Notes: a model not told the origin generated them from the sequence alone. Positions 26,511 through 35,990 are shown, numbered from the stretch's first letter. The stretch: 64,000 bases of DNA from a bacterium (GCA_018222765.1 JAAEZT010000007.1:62001-126000), one strand, 5' to 3'. Translations and numbers: made by a program.

Positions 26511-27890
26511 TTAGGGAGTGGTCTCCTTGATCCAAGCGGCGAGTTCGTCGTGAAGAGTCTTTACCTTGTCAGGATACTTTCTCGCGAGGTCGGCTTTTTC
26601 TCCGAGGTCGCTACTGAGATTGTAGAGCTCGTTGGTGTCGGTTGTGTCGAAGTGGATGAGCTTCCAATTCCCTTTGCGGATGGCGTGAGACGGGCGGTGG
26701 CCCGAACCGTGGTTGTGCGGGTAGGTCCAGGCGAGCGTTCGCTCGTTGAGAGCCGGAGTGGCATTGCCGAGGAGAGCGGGTTTGAGGGATGTTCCATCAA
26801 GGTGTTGTTTGGGGAGGAGTTTTTGATCAGTGAGATCGAGGAGAGTAGGCATGACGTCCATTGAGATCATGGGGGTGTCACAGATGCCGGGTTTGAGTTT
26901 GCCTTTCCAGGAAATGATCGTGGGGATGCGGATGCCACCTTCGAAAGTCCATCCTTTGCCGGATTTGAGAGGGAGGTTGCAGGTGACGCCGGGAGATTTT
27001 TTGAGATGGCAATGACCTCCGTTGTCAGAGGTGAAGAGGATGACGGTGTTTTCGGTGAGTCTGAGTTCGTCAAGCTTGGACATGACGCGTCCGATGTTGG
27101 TGTCGAGGTTCTCCATCATCGCGGCATAGGTGGCGTGGTCCTGACGGGAGCGGGAGGTGGTTTGGTAACGGTGGAAGATTTTTTCGGCACCGCTATTGCC
27201 GTAGAGTTTCTTTTTCTTCTCCTCGTATTTTTTAACGAGTTCCTTGGGAGCCTGAATCGGGGTGTGCACGGCGTAGTGTCCGAAGTAGAGGAAGAAGGGT
27301 TTGTCTTGTTTGTCTCTGATGAAATCCAGGGCGTGATCGGTGAGGGCGTCGGTGAGGTAGTCGCCTTCCTTGCCATCTTTGAGGTCAGGGACATCCCAGT
27401 AGTTTCCGCGTTTTGACTTTCGAGTGTAGGGGAAGAAGTAGGAGGCTGGCTGGCCGGCTCGGTTGACGGATTTCATCCACGAAAATCCGTTAGCGGTTGG
27501 AAGTTGGTTGTCTTTTTCGCCAAGGTGCCACTTGCCGATGTATCCGGTCTGGTATCCTGCGGATTGGAAGGCCTCGGCGATGGTGGTTTCCTCCGCAGGA
27601 AGGTGAAGAGTCGAGGGCTGGGGGATCCACTGGGTGATGCCGACGCGCTGGGGGGCTTTTCCTGTAAGGAGGGCGGCCCGGGTGGGTGAGCAGACGGGAT
27701 TGGCGGAATAAGAATTGGTGAAGCGAATTCCGGAAGCGGCTAGCTTATCGAGATTGGGGGTTTCGTAATACCGAGAGCCCTGGCAGCTCAAGTCGGCCCA
27801 GCCGAGGTCGTCGATGAGGAAGACGATGACGTTGGGTTTGGCGAAGGCATTAGCCGAGAAAAGTAAGAGGAGGGATAAGAGCGTTTTCAT
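26511..27890 (-). CDS. exported Cys-type sulfatase
   Basis: 459 residues from the ATG at 27890, chosen because it starts a signal peptide (MKTLLSLLLLFSANAFA); upstream in-frame codons give an implausible leader. Type I sulfatase features are present: the N-terminal metal site NVIVFLIDDLGWADLSC, the formylglycine motif CSPTRAALLTG, GKWHLGE, and ILFTSDNGGHCH for the second metal-binding pair. The Cys must be oxidised to formylglycine by a maturase not encoded here. The likely role is removal of sulfate from sulfated polysaccharides or glycans in the periplasm or outside. The exact substrate cannot be read from sequence. Its start region faces the DUF6807 gene, so the two may share control. Confidence 0.9.
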   Translation of the reverse strand: MKTLLSLLLLFSANAFAKPNVIVFLIDDLGWADLSCQGSRYYETPNLDKLAASGIRFTNSYSANPVCSPTRAALLTGKAPQRVGITQWIPQPSTLHLPAEETTIAEAFQSAGYQTGYIGKWHLGEKDNQLPTANGFSWMKSVNRAGQPASYFFPYTRKSKRGNYWDVPDLKDGKEGDYLTDALTDHALDFIRDKQDKPFFLYFGHYAVHTPIQAPKELVKKYEEKKKKLYGNSGAEKIFHRYQTTSRSRQDHATYAAMMENLDTNIGRVMSKLDELRLTENTVILFTSDNGGHCHLKKSPGVTCNLPLKSGKGWTFEGGIRIPTIISWKGKLKPGICDTPMISMDVMPTLLDLTDQKLLPKQHLDGTSLKPALLGNATPALNERTLAWTYPHNHGSGHRPSHAIRKGNWKLIHFDTTDTNELYNLSSDLGEKADLARKYPDKVKTLHDELAAWIKETTP

Positions 27891-27918
27891 GAATGAGGAG
27901 GTAGATACGGGATATTTT

Positions 27919-27938
27919 GGAACATATTCCGGCGTTCC
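27919..27938. promoter_or_regulatory. candidate operator in the divergent sulfatase/DUF6807 promoter region
   Basis: In the 81-base divergent gap, GGAAC (27919-27923) is matched by GTTCC (27934-27938), and GGAA-CATA-TTCC overlaps it at 27919-27930. Such nested inverted repeats between divergent genes often bind a regulator. No promoter consensus was firmly identified. Confidence 0.3.
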
Positions 27939-27971
27939 TTGAAATAATCGAGTTAAATACAGCGTCATTGA

Positions 27972-28868
27972 ATGATCATGAAGCATGGATTTTTATTGAG
28001 CGGCCTAGCCGTGATGCCGGTGTTTGGGGCCCTGGAGTTTAAAGATGAGAAAGGGAAGTACCTTGATGTGATTTCGGACGGGAGGGTTCTTGTTCGCTAC
28101 ATGTATGAGCATGACACCACCGACAAGACAACACATCACAACACCTACAAGCCGTATTTGCACGTTTTCGATCAGGAAGGTAAAGAGCCGATTACGAAGG
28201 GGCCGGGTGGACAGTTTACGCACCACCGCGGGATTTTCATCGGCTGGAGTAAGATCGGCTTTGACGGCAAAAAATACGACCGCTGGCACATGAAGGGCGG
28301 CGACATTGTGCATCAAAAATTTTCCAAGAAAGAGGCCAAGGGCAATGCTGCCTCGTTCACTTCGGTAACTCATTGGATGGATGCCGACGGGAAGGCTTTC
28401 ATTGAAGAAGAACGTAGCTTCACCGTGACTGCGGGAGCGCATGGAGGACGGGCCTTAATTGATTTGCAATCCAAGCTCACACCGATGCGCGGAGATATCC
28501 AGCTGAAGGGAGACCCCGAGCACGCCGGGATTCAGTATCGTCCCGCCAATGAAGTAGATAAGAAGCTCACCAAGTATGTCTTCCCGAAAGGTGTTGAAAA
28601 AGTGAAGGGTACCAAGGATATGCCATGGGCTGCCGAGAATTACACTCTCGCTGGAAAGGAATACGGCGTGGTTCATCTTAATTCCAAAAGTAATCCGAAG
28701 GGGACCGTTTATTCGGCCTACCGCGACTACGGACGCTTCGGAGCCTTCTTTGAAAAGGACGTCAAGCAAGGTGAGTCTCTGACCGTGAATTATGGATTCC
28801 TGATCGTTGATGGTGAACTGCCTGGCCAGGATGATATTCAGAAAGTCTGGGAGGCCTGGGGTAAGTAG
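27972..28868 (+). CDS. exported DUF6807 (PmoA-like) protein
   Basis: 298 residues from ATG 27972; ATG 27978 is an equally possible start two codons later. A short hydrophobic leader (FLLSGLAVMPVFGALEF) suggests export. Conserved DUF6807 blocks are visible: YKPYLHVFDQEGKEP, GPGGQFTHHRGIFIGWSKIG with the paired histidines, WMDADGKAFIEEERSF, EHAGIQYRPANEV and YRDYGRFGAFFEKD. It is a distant paralogue of the gene at 50289-51194. DUF6807 proteins are frequent in Verrucomicrobia and Planctomycetes near sulfatases and sugar catabolism genes. The biochemical function is unknown, and the divergent sulfatase is consistent with glycan use. Confidence 0.82.
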   Translation: MIMKHGFLLSGLAVMPVFGALEFKDEKGKYLDVISDGRVLVRYMYEHDTTDKTTHHNTYKPYLHVFDQEGKEPITKGPGGQFTHHRGIFIGWSKIGFDGKKYDRWHMKGGDIVHQKFSKKEAKGNAASFTSVTHWMDADGKAFIEEERSFTVTAGAHGGRALIDLQSKLTPMRGDIQLKGDPEHAGIQYRPANEVDKKLTKYVFPKGVEKVKGTKDMPWAAENYTLAGKEYGVVHLNSKSNPKGTVYSAYRDYGRFGAFFEKDVKQGESLTVNYGFLIVDGELPGQDDIQKVWEAWGK

Positions 28869-28893
28869 CACCTATCGCAAATCTAATTGAGAG

Positions 28894-28919
28894 GGTCGCT
28901 TTGCGGAGCGGCCTTTTTT
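28894..28919 (+). terminator. rho-independent terminator after the DUF6807 gene
   Basis: GGTCGCT (28894-28900) pairs with AGCGGCC (28907-28913) with one G-T wobble and a six-base loop, followed by six T (28914-28919). It lies 25 bases after the stop. Confidence 0.75.
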
Positions 28920-29027
28920 GTGATCCATCTCTGAGCGCTACACGATCGGTGTCGGAGGAATCGGTGTTACCACAGAGGCTTACAATGAGGCGGAATTAGC
29001 CACTTACTTTTCTCTGTTGAGCGTCGC

Positions 29028-29062
29028 AAAAAAAATCCCATCGTCGAAAGGATGAGATTTTT
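29028..29062 (-). terminator. rho-independent terminator of typA
   Basis: On the minus strand ATCTCATC (29058-29051) pairs with GATGGGAT (29042-29035), loop of eight, followed by a T-run corresponding to the A-run at 29028-29034. It lies 25 bases past the typA stop. Confidence 0.75.
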
Positions 29063-29086
29063 GAAATTGGAAGAAGTGTTAGAGTT

Positions 29087-30913
29087 TTAACCTTCGGCTT
29101 TTGCCGCCTTGACGGCGCGCTTGCGCTCGTGGGGATCGAGGATGCGCTTACGGAGGCGGAGGAAGTTTGGAGTGACTTCGACCAGCTCATCAGGGGCGAT
29201 ATATTCGATGGCGCGTTCGAGAGAAAATTTGAGCGCAGGAGCAAGCTTCTGGGTGTTCTCTTTGGTCGCGGAGCGAATATTGTCGAGCTTCTTGGCTTTG
29301 ACCGGATTGACGGGGAGGTCATCGGCGCGGGAATTTTCGCCAATCACCATGCCGGTATAAACTTCCTCGGTTGGGTTGACAAAGAGGGTTCCGCGTCCTT
29401 CGAGCGCGAGGAGGCTGTAGGCGGTGGCAGGGCCGGTGTCCATGGAAACAAGCGTTCCTGCTTGCCGGGTGGAAATGGTTCCGGCCCATGGCTTATATTC
29501 ATCGAAGAGGTGGGACATGATGCCGTGACCGGAGGTCAGGTTGACCAGTTCGAATTCAAGACCAATGATTCCGCGAGTGGGAATGTTGGCGGTGATGAGG
29601 GTGCGGCCGGAGGCGTCGTTGGTCTCCATGTTCTCGAGAATGCCTTTGCGTTCGTTGAGAATCTTAAGAAGTGAGTTGGCATACTCGCTGGGCATTTCAA
29701 GGTAGAGGGTTTCCCAGGGCTCAAGGCGCTTGTCATTTTCGTCGCGCTTCACAATGACGGTCGGGCGGGAAACGAGAATTTCGAATCCTTCACGGCGCAT
29801 TGTTTCCACGAGAACGGCGATCTGCATCGCGCCACGAGCGGAAACATTAAAGACACCCGCGATTTCTGAATCTTCCACGTGAATCGAGACGTTGGACTTC
29901 TTCTCCCGAAGAAGACGGTCACGAATAACGCGGGATTGAACGTGCTTTCCGTCTTTTCCGGCGAAGGGGCCGTCGTTAATGGAGAACTGCATCTGCACCG
30001 ATGGTGGGTCGATGTTGACGGGAGGGAGAGGTTCGGTTTCTTCGTCTCCGGCGAGGGTTTCGCCAATGTCGGCGTCTTCAAAGCCCGCGATACCAACGAT
30101 GTTTCCAGCAACACCGTCCTCAGTGTCCTGGATTCCGAGGTTGGTGTATTCAAAAACCTTGCCAATTTTGGTGCGAATCTTAGTGCCATCTTTCTTGAAG
30201 CGGAAAACGGTGTCGCCTTTCTTGATGGAGCCGGAAAGGATCTTTCCGATTGCGATTCGACCGACGTAGTCATCCCAGTCGATGTTGGAAACGAGCATTT
30301 TGAAGGGGGCCTCGGCATCCACGACGGGTGCGGGGATGTGCTCGATGATGGCTTCAATGAGAGGAATGCAGTCTCCCTCGGTCACGTCGTGTGAGGTGGA
30401 GAAGAATCCGTTTTTGGCAGACCCGTAAAGAGTGGGTGCATCGAATTGATCTTCGGTGGCATCGAGTTCGAGGAAAAGCTCAAGGACCTTGTCGTGCACT
30501 CCGAGTGGGTCTGAGTTGGGGCGGTCGATCTTGTTGACGACGATGATGGGCTTCAGGCCTTCCTGGAGAGCCTTTCGGAGCACAAAACGAGTCTGGGCCT
30601 GTGGTCCACCGAAGGCGTCGACAACGAGAATGACACCGTCGACCATTTTCATGACGCGCTCGACTTCGCCGCCGAAGTCTGCGTGCCCCGGAGTGTCGAC
30701 GATGTTAATGATGTGATCTTTCCAGTGAACGGCAGTGTTCTTAGATTTGATGGTGATGCCTTTTTCCCGTTCCAAGTCCATGGAGTCCATGGCCCGCTCG
30801 GTGACAGCTTGGTTTTCACGGTAGGCGCCGCCAGCCTGAAGGAGCTGATCAACGAGGGTGGTTTTGCCATGGTCAACGTGGGCGATGATGGCGAGGTTTC
30901 TGAACTGGGACAT
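29087..30913 (-). CDS. typA: TypA/BipA ribosome-associated GTPase
   Basis: 608 residues, the usual length for BipA. GTPase motifs are complete: G1 [11 protein letters not shown]2 region REKGITI, G3 [14 protein letters not shown] and G4 NKIDR. The EF-G-like domain follows, then the BipA-specific C-terminal part ([40 protein letters not shown]). TypA binds the 70S ribosome and supports growth under stress and low temperature. It lies about 100 bases downstream of the DAHP synthase gene on the same strand and has its own terminator. Confidence 0.95.
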   Translation of the reverse strand: MSQFRNLAIIAHVDHGKTTLVDQLLQAGGAYRENQAVTERAMDSMDLEREKGITIKSKNTAVHWKDHIINIVDTPGHADFGGEVERVMKMVDGVILVVDAFGGPQAQTRFVLRKALQEGLKPIIVVNKIDRPNSDPLGVHDKVLELFLELDATEDQFDAPTLYGSAKNGFFSTSHDVTEGDCIPLIEAIIEHIPAPVVDAEAPFKMLVSNIDWDDYVGRIAIGKILSGSIKKGDTVFRFKKDGTKIRTKIGKVFEYTNLGIQDTEDGVAGNIVGIAGFEDADIGETLAGDEETEPLPPVNIDPPSVQMQFSINDGPFAGKDGKHVQSRVIRDRLLREKKSNVSIHVEDSEIAGVFNVSARGAMQIAVLVETMRREGFEILVSRPTVIVKRDENDKRLEPWETLYLEMPSEYANSLLKILNERKGILENMETNDASGRTLITANIPTRGIIGLEFELVNLTSGHGIMSHLFDEYKPWAGTISTRQAGTLVSMDTGPATAYSLLALEGRGTLFVNPTEEVYTGMVIGENSRADDLPVNPVKAKKLDNIRSATKENTQKLAPALKFSLERAIEYIAPDELVEVTPNFLRLRKRILDPHERKRAVKAAKAEG

Positions 30914-31010
30914 GATACAGTTGGCTGGGTTTGCGCGGAAGCGCCAGCGGTCCTTGCCTCAGAATCCTGAGAATAGCAAGGAAAGCGTGCGATCCGGCGG
31001 AAATCGCTTA

Positions 31011-32051
31011 CTAGAGTACGGAGGCAGCCTGTTTGACAATTCGCTCGGTGCTTTCCCAGTCAATGCACTGATCCGTGATGGACTGACCGTATTTCAGTTG
31101 ATCGAGAGGTTGGGGGAATTTTTGGGCGCCGGCTTCGAGGTGGCTCTCGAGCATCGCTCCGATGATGGAGCGATCTCCTTCGGCGCGTTGTTTGACGATT
31201 TCTTCAAAGACGCCGGGCATTTTCGTGCAATCCTTTCCGCAGTTGGCGTGGGAGGCATCGACCATGATGCCGGGGGCAAGATTGTGCTTTAGCAAGGTGT
31301 CGCGGGTTTGTTTGATCGAGTCTGGATCGAAGTTCGGCCCTCCGTCGCCGCCGCGGAGGATGAGGTGGCAGTGGGGGTTTCCGGCGGTCGAGACGGCGGA
31401 GGCCACGCCTTCCTGGGAAACGCCAAGGAAAGTTTGCGGGTTGGAGGCTGCTTTGATGGCATTGATGGCCGCGATGACGTCACCTGAGGTAGTGTTTTTG
31501 AAGCCGAGGGGCATGGAAAGGCCGGAGGCCATTTGGCGATGGGTCTGGCTTTCCGAAGTGCGGGCTCCGATGGCGGACCAGGAAATGAGGTCGGAAATGT
31601 ATTGTGGAGTAATTGGGTCCAGCAGTTCGGTAGCAGTGGGGAGGCCCAGACCCAGGATTTCGGTGAGGAACTCGCGGGCTTTTGCCAGTCCCTTGGGGAT
31701 ATTGTCCGATCCGTCGAGGTCGGGGTCCATGATAAGGCCCTTCCAGCCCACTGTGGTGCGAGGTTTTTCGAAGTAAACGCGCATCACGACGAGGATCTTG
31801 TCTTTCACTTCTTCGGCCAATCCGGCGAGTTTTTCGGCGTAGGAGCGGCAGGCATCAGTGTCGTGGATGGAGCAGGGGCCAACGATGAGAAGGAATCGCG
31901 AGTCCGGCACGAAGAGGGAGTTGCAGATGGCGGAGCGTGATTCGGAGACCAATTGGGCCTGATCCTGACTCCGGACGACTTGGCTCATCAGGACGGCCGG
32001 CGAGGGCAGAGGGGTATTGTTGAGGACGTTGACGTCGGAGACCTTTTCCAT
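31011..32051 (-). CDS. aroG: 3-deoxy-7-phosphoheptulonate (DAHP) synthase, class I alpha type
   Basis: 346 residues, the length of AroF/AroG/AroH. Family motifs are present: LLIVGPCSIHD, MRVYFEKPRTTVGWKGLI for PEP and erythrose-4-phosphate binding, IGARTSESQTHRQMASGLS, MPLGFKNTTSGD, MVDASHANCGKD with a metal-binding His, and GAMLESHLEAGAQ. It makes the first committed intermediate of the shikimate pathway. The isoform specificity for Phe, Tyr or Trp feedback cannot be told from sequence, so aroG is used generically. It is divergent from the M42 peptidase gene, with 62 bases between the starts. Confidence 0.92.
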   Translation of the reverse strand: MEKVSDVNVLNNTPLPSPAVLMSQVVRSQDQAQLVSESRSAICNSLFVPDSRFLLIVGPCSIHDTDACRSYAEKLAGLAEEVKDKILVVMRVYFEKPRTTVGWKGLIMDPDLDGSDNIPKGLAKAREFLTEILGLGLPTATELLDPITPQYISDLISWSAIGARTSESQTHRQMASGLSMPLGFKNTTSGDVIAAINAIKAASNPQTFLGVSQEGVASAVSTAGNPHCHLILRGGDGGPNFDPDSIKQTRDTLLKHNLAPGIMVDASHANCGKDCTKMPGVFEEIVKQRAEGDRSIIGAMLESHLEAGAQKFPQPLDQLKYGQSITDQCIDWESTERIVKQAASVL

Positions 32052-32113
32052 AAAGAAGGGCTATCTAGGGTTTTCTATTTCAAGTTTCAAGCGTGGGTTG
32101 TTAGGACTTTCCC

Positions 32114-33184
32114 ATGCAGAAAAAAGGCCTCGCTCTCCTCGAATCTCTCACGCAAGCCCACAGCGTCCCCGGATTTGAGGACGAAGTGCGGGAAATCTTC
32201 GTCAATGAACTCCGTGAATATGGCGAGCTCGGAAGTGATAAAGTGGGCTCGGTCTATTGTCGCAGGGGTGATTCTGGACCTAAAATCATGGTTGAAGGCC
32301 ACATGGACGAGGTGGGATTTCGTGTTCAAACGATCCTTCCAAATGGCTTTTTAAAAATGGTGCCGGTTGGAGGCTGGTGGGGGCATACTCTGCTATCCCA
32401 GCGAGTTGAGGTAAAAACTTTCTCCGGGGATAAGATCATGGGGACGATTTGTTCCCGTCCGCCTCATTTCCTTTCCGAGGCTGAGCGGAACAAGGTTATC
32501 GGAGTTCCAAATATGTTTGTCGATATCACTGCGCGCTCGCAAGCCGAGGCCGAGGAGTGGGGAGTTCGCTTGGGCGATCCAATTTGCCCGTGGAGCCCGT
32601 GGACGCCGATGCGGCAAAAGGGATGGTATATGACCAAGGCCTTCGACAATCGCGTCGGTATGGCGGGAGCGATTCAAGTCGGCCAAGAAGCTGAGGTTCA
32701 ATGCTGTGAGTTGATCGTTGCCGGATCGGTCCAAGAGGAGCTCGGTCTACGCGGAGCCAAGACACTTGCTAATGTCACCAAGCCAGATGTGGCGATTGTT
32801 TTAGAGGGGCCGCCCGCCGACGACACCCCGGGCATGCCTTTTTCCGAGAGTCAGGGGGTGATTGGTGGGGGAGTGCAAATTCGTTTGCATGATCCGAGCG
32901 CCATCATGAACCCACGTCTTGGCCGCTTTGCCATTGAGACGGCGCAAGCGGAGGGGATTCCTCATCAAGTGACCGTGCGCACGAGCGGCGGAACGGATGC
33001 AGGTTCATTTAATATTGCCAATGAGGGAATTCCCTCGGTGGTGCTGGGAACGCCTGCTCGCTACATCCATTCGCACAACGCCATTATCTCCGATCATGAT
33101 TATCGGGCCATGGTGGCCCTTTCGTTAGCAATGGTTAAACGTCTGGATCAGAGTAGGGTGGATGGGTTTACCTCCTATCTTTAA
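32114..33184 (+). CDS. M42-family metallo-aminopeptidase
   Basis: 356 residues. M42 features: SVPGFEDEVREIF at the N-terminus, VEGHMDEVGF with the first metal-binding His near residue 63, AFDNRVGMAGAI with the bridging Asp, and SVQEELGLRGAKT with the catalytic Glu pair. ALVLEGPPADDTPG-like residues (IVLEGPPADDTPG) supply another ligand, and GTPARYIHSHNAI the last His. These cytosolic dodecameric peptidases trim short peptides; some relatives act as cellulases, so substrate is not certain. AGGA lies about eight bases before the ATG. It precedes the YqiJ-like gene by 66 bases that contain a candidate control hairpin. Confidence 0.9.
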   Translation: MQKKGLALLESLTQAHSVPGFEDEVREIFVNELREYGELGSDKVGSVYCRRGDSGPKIMVEGHMDEVGFRVQTILPNGFLKMVPVGGWWGHTLLSQRVEVKTFSGDKIMGTICSRPPHFLSEAERNKVIGVPNMFVDITARSQAEAEEWGVRLGDPICPWSPWTPMRQKGWYMTKAFDNRVGMAGAIQVGQEAEVQCCELIVAGSVQEELGLRGAKTLANVTKPDVAIVLEGPPADDTPGMPFSESQGVIGGGVQIRLHDPSAIMNPRLGRFAIETAQAEGIPHQVTVRTSGGTDAGSFNIANEGIPSVVLGTPARYIHSHNAIISDHDYRAMVALSLAMVKRLDQSRVDGFTSYL

Positions 33185-33215
33185 GTGCGGTATAAATTGC
33201 CAGATGTTTTGTAGT

Positions 33216-33250
33216 GGAGGAGAGGAACAATATTTGTTCTTTATATCTCC
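33216..33250 (+). promoter_or_regulatory. hairpin that may hide the ribosome site of the YqiJ-like gene
   Basis: GAACAA-TAT-TTGTTC (33225-33239) is a perfect inverted repeat. Just outside it, the purine-rich GGAGA (33219-33223), the only ribosome-site-like sequence here, is complementary to TCTCC (33246-33250), which directly abuts the GTG start at 33251. Folding could therefore mask the ribosome site. The repeat could equally be a protein operator. Confidence 0.4.
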
Positions 33251-33898
33251 GTGAAAGAAATTTGGGAACAGGCTCTCTTGGCTTACAATCTGCCGCTGAC
33301 GATTTTGTTGGGGTTGGTGTTCCTTTTTTGGATTTTTAGTCTGATAGGCTTGGGGGACGCTGACGCCAAGGTGGAAATCGATGGATCGATAGATGCCGAT
33401 GCGGATGGCGATGTTGATGCCGACGGGGTGTTTGGATTTTTAATGCGGTTGGTGAACGCCCAGGATGTCCCGGTGATGCTCGTGCTGAGCTTACTCACTC
33501 TTTTCATGTGGGCTGTTGCGATTTCTTCCAACTATTATTTTAATCCGGGACAGAGTAGCGGGTTGGCTTTTGTATTTCTTTTTGGAAACTTCATTCTCAG
33601 CGTTTTTATGGTGAGGCTCGCAACCCAGCCGCTCCGTCCGTTTTTTCACTCAATCAAAAATGACAAAGAGCACCAGGAACCGCTGATTGGTTCATCCGGA
33701 GTGGTGAAAAGCCGGGTGCTGGATCGAGATTTTGGACAGTGTGAGGTTGGTCGGCCCAAAGGGGCTCCGGCTTTGCTTAATTGCCGATTGGCGGAGGAGG
33801 ATAAGCCATTGGTGAGGGGCGATCAGATTTTGATAATTGGATTCGATGACGTGAACCAGAAGTTCATCGCGAAAACAGACAAATTAAACGTAAAATAA
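33251..33898 (+). CDS. YqiJ-like inner-membrane protein with OB-fold tail
   Basis: 215 residues starting at a GTG; no ATG is available upstream in frame near the start. Membrane segments lie at about residues 14-37 (LPLTILLGLVFLFWIFSLIG), 74-95 (VPVMLVLSLLTLFMWAVAIS) and 102-125 (SGLAFVFLFGNFILSVFMV). An Asp-rich stretch between the first two (DGSIDADADGDVDADG) could bind calcium or other cations. The C-terminal domain (LIGSSGVVKSRVLDRDFGQC) looks like the OB-fold found in YqiJ and NfeD-type partners of flotillins. The flotillin gene starts one base after its stop, as in yqiJ-yqiK pairs, so the two proteins probably act together in membrane microdomains. Confidence 0.75.
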   Translation: MKEIWEQALLAYNLPLTILLGLVFLFWIFSLIGLGDADAKVEIDGSIDADADGDVDADGVFGFLMRLVNAQDVPVMLVLSLLTLFMWAVAISSNYYFNPGQSSGLAFVFLFGNFILSVFMVRLATQPLRPFFHSIKNDKEHQEPLIGSSGVVKSRVLDRDFGQCEVGRPKGAPALLNCRLAEEDKPLVRGDQILIIGFDDVNQKFIAKTDKLNVK

Positions 33899-33899
33899 A

Positions 33900-35927
33900 A
33901 TGATGAAAATAAATGAAATAATGCCCTTGGCATTTGGATTCGAGTTACTTCTCGCGATTGGAATTGGAACGTTAGTCCTGGCTGGATTGGCAGCCTTTTT
34001 AATGCTGACATTTTACCGCAAGGTGGAAAAGGGAACCTCATTGGTTCGAACAGGTTGGGGCGGGACAAAAGTCTATTTCAACGGAGGAGTTGTCTACCCG
34101 ATCATGCATCGAATCGACCATATGGATATTTCGCTGAAGCGGATCGAGATTGACCGGACCGGAAAGAACGGACTGATCTGTAAGGATAATCTTCGCGCTG
34201 ATATTAAAGTTGCCTTCTTCGTAAGGGTAAACAATGCCTCGGAAGACGTTCTTCGGGTTGCCGAGTCTATCGGTTGTGATCGGGCCTCATCCGAGGAAGA
34301 GATCCGCGCTCTTTTCGATGCAAAATTTTCGGAGGCCCTCAAAACCGTGGGTAAGCGGTTTGATTTTATCGCTCTCTATGAGGATCGGGACACTTTTAGG
34401 GACGAGATTTTGAAGGTCATCGGAACAGATCTTAATGGTTTTGTTCTCGATGATGCCGCGATCGACTACCTTGAGCAAACTCCGCTCTCGATGCTTGATC
34501 CGGATAACATTCTCGATGCCGAAGGTATTAAGAAGATTACCGAACTGACTGCGACGCAGGCCAAGCTTGCGAACAATATCCAGCGGGATAAAGAGAAAGT
34601 CATCAAGCAGCAGGATGTCGAAGCCCGTGAAGCCATTCTTGAACTCGAACGTCAGCTGAAGGAGACCGAAGCCAAGCAGGAACGTGAAGTGGAGACGGTG
34701 AGGTTCCGTGAAGAAGCCGAAGCTTTAAAAGTTCAGGAAGAGGAACGCCAGAAGTCCGAGCAAGCCCGAATTTCCGCCGAGGAAGAGATCCAAATTGCCG
34801 AAGAAAACAAGCAGCGCCAGGTCCTGGTTGCTCTGCGCAATAAAGAACGCACCGATGGCGTTGAGCTCGAACGTGTCGAGCGCGAGCGCATGCTTGAAGA
34901 GATTGAACGCAAACGCGTCACCGAGCTGAAATCCATCGAAGCCGAGAAGGTGATTGAGGTTCAGAAGAAGGAGATTCAGGAAGTGATCCGTGAGCGGGTT
35001 TCTGTTGAAAAAGGGGTTGTTGAAGAGCAGCAGCGCATCAAGGACACTGAAGAATTTGCCACGGCTGATCGCTTTAAGCAGGTGACCGTGACCACTGCCG
35101 AGGCGAATGCCGAAGAGCAGCTCATTAGAAAAATTAAGGAAGCTGAGGCTGGTAAGGAAGCGGCACAACTCAAGGCTGATGAGGATGCCTACATCGTTCT
35201 CAAGGAAGCTGAAGCAGCCAAATCGGCAGCAGAGATGCGTGCTGAAGAGCGTGTGATTCAGGCTGAAGCCGAGCAAACCGCATCCGAGAAGGAAGCCGAA
35301 GCCAAGAAGATGATTGCGGAAGCCGTCGTGAAGGAATCTTCCGCCGAGGGATTGGGTGAAGCCGATGTCATTCGCGCCAGAGGAACTGCGGATGCCGAAG
35401 CGATCGAACAGAAAGCGGCCGCGATGAAACTCTTCGAAGAGTCCGGTCAGGAGCACGAAGAATTCAAGCTCGAGCTGGATAAGGCGAAACAAGTCGAACT
35501 CGCCGAGATCGATGTCCAGCGTCAGATTGCGGAACAGCAGGCAGTCGTGGTGGGTGAGGCTCTTAAGTCAGCCAACATCGATATCGTCGGTGGCGAGACC
35601 CAGTTCTTCGACCGTATCACCAATGCCATTACTACTGGTAAGGTTGTTGATCGCACCGTGGGGAACAGTGAAGTGCTCGATGATGTGAAGGAGACATTCT
35701 TCAACGGAGATCCTGATTACTTCAAGTCGCAGCTTGCGACCTGGATTGATGACTTTGGAATCTCAACCGAAGACATCAAAAATCTCAGTATCAGTGCTCT
35801 GCTTGGAAACTTGATGAGCACCGCCAAAGGAGAAGAACGTAAAAAAGTCGTCGGCCTCCTCGGTGCTGCCGAGCGTTTCGGAGTAGGTGACATGAAAGCC
35901 GCCGACCTCCTGAAGAAGTTGGGCTAA
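33900..35927 (+). CDS. flotillin-family SPFH protein (YqiK-like)
   Basis: 675 residues. One N-terminal membrane segment (ELLLAIGIGTLVLAGLAAFL), an SPFH/band-7 domain to about residue 230 (GTSLVRTGWGGTKVYFNGGV, DIKVAFFVRVNNASEDVLRV), then roughly 300 residues of Glu/Ala/Lys-rich coiled coil as in flotillins (EAEAAKSAAEMRAEERVIQA). A C-terminal folded tail follows (NIDIVGGETQFFDRITNAIT). Such proteins oligomerise at the inner membrane and organise lipid domains. It directly follows the YqiJ-like gene. The large ATPase starts 361 bases downstream on the same strand, suggesting one functional cluster. Confidence 0.88.
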   Translation: MMKINEIMPLAFGFELLLAIGIGTLVLAGLAAFLMLTFYRKVEKGTSLVRTGWGGTKVYFNGGVVYPIMHRIDHMDISLKRIEIDRTGKNGLICKDNLRADIKVAFFVRVNNASEDVLRVAESIGCDRASSEEEIRALFDAKFSEALKTVGKRFDFIALYEDRDTFRDEILKVIGTDLNGFVLDDAAIDYLEQTPLSMLDPDNILDAEGIKKITELTATQAKLANNIQRDKEKVIKQQDVEAREAILELERQLKETEAKQEREVETVRFREEAEALKVQEEERQKSEQARISAEEEIQIAEENKQRQVLVALRNKERTDGVELERVERERMLEEIERKRVTELKSIEAEKVIEVQKKEIQEVIRERVSVEKGVVEEQQRIKDTEEFATADRFKQVTVTTAEANAEEQLIRKIKEAEAGKEAAQLKADEDAYIVLKEAEAAKSAAEMRAEERVIQAEAEQTASEKEAEAKKMIAEAVVKESSAEGLGEADVIRARGTADAEAIEQKAAAMKLFEESGQEHEEFKLELDKAKQVELAEIDVQRQIAEQQAVVVGEALKSANIDIVGGETQFFDRITNAITTGKVVDRTVGNSEVLDDVKETFFNGDPDYFKSQLATWIDDFGISTEDIKNLSISALLGNLMSTAKGEERKKVVGLLGAAERFGVGDMKAADLLKKLG

Positions 35928-35990
35928 TCAGAATGCGGATCTGGCAAACTTGGCAGATCTTGGTTTTGGAATCAACACGGCATATTGGAA

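Noticed and set aside
26355-26864. Plus-strand frame with a signal-peptide-like start
   Set aside because: Most of it is antisense to the sulfatase gene and no domain follows the hydrophobic start; kept only as a note on the gap.
33225-33239. GAACAA-TAT-TTGTTC as a transcription terminator
   Set aside because: There is no adequate T-run, and it sits immediately before a start codon, so control of translation or an operator is more likely.
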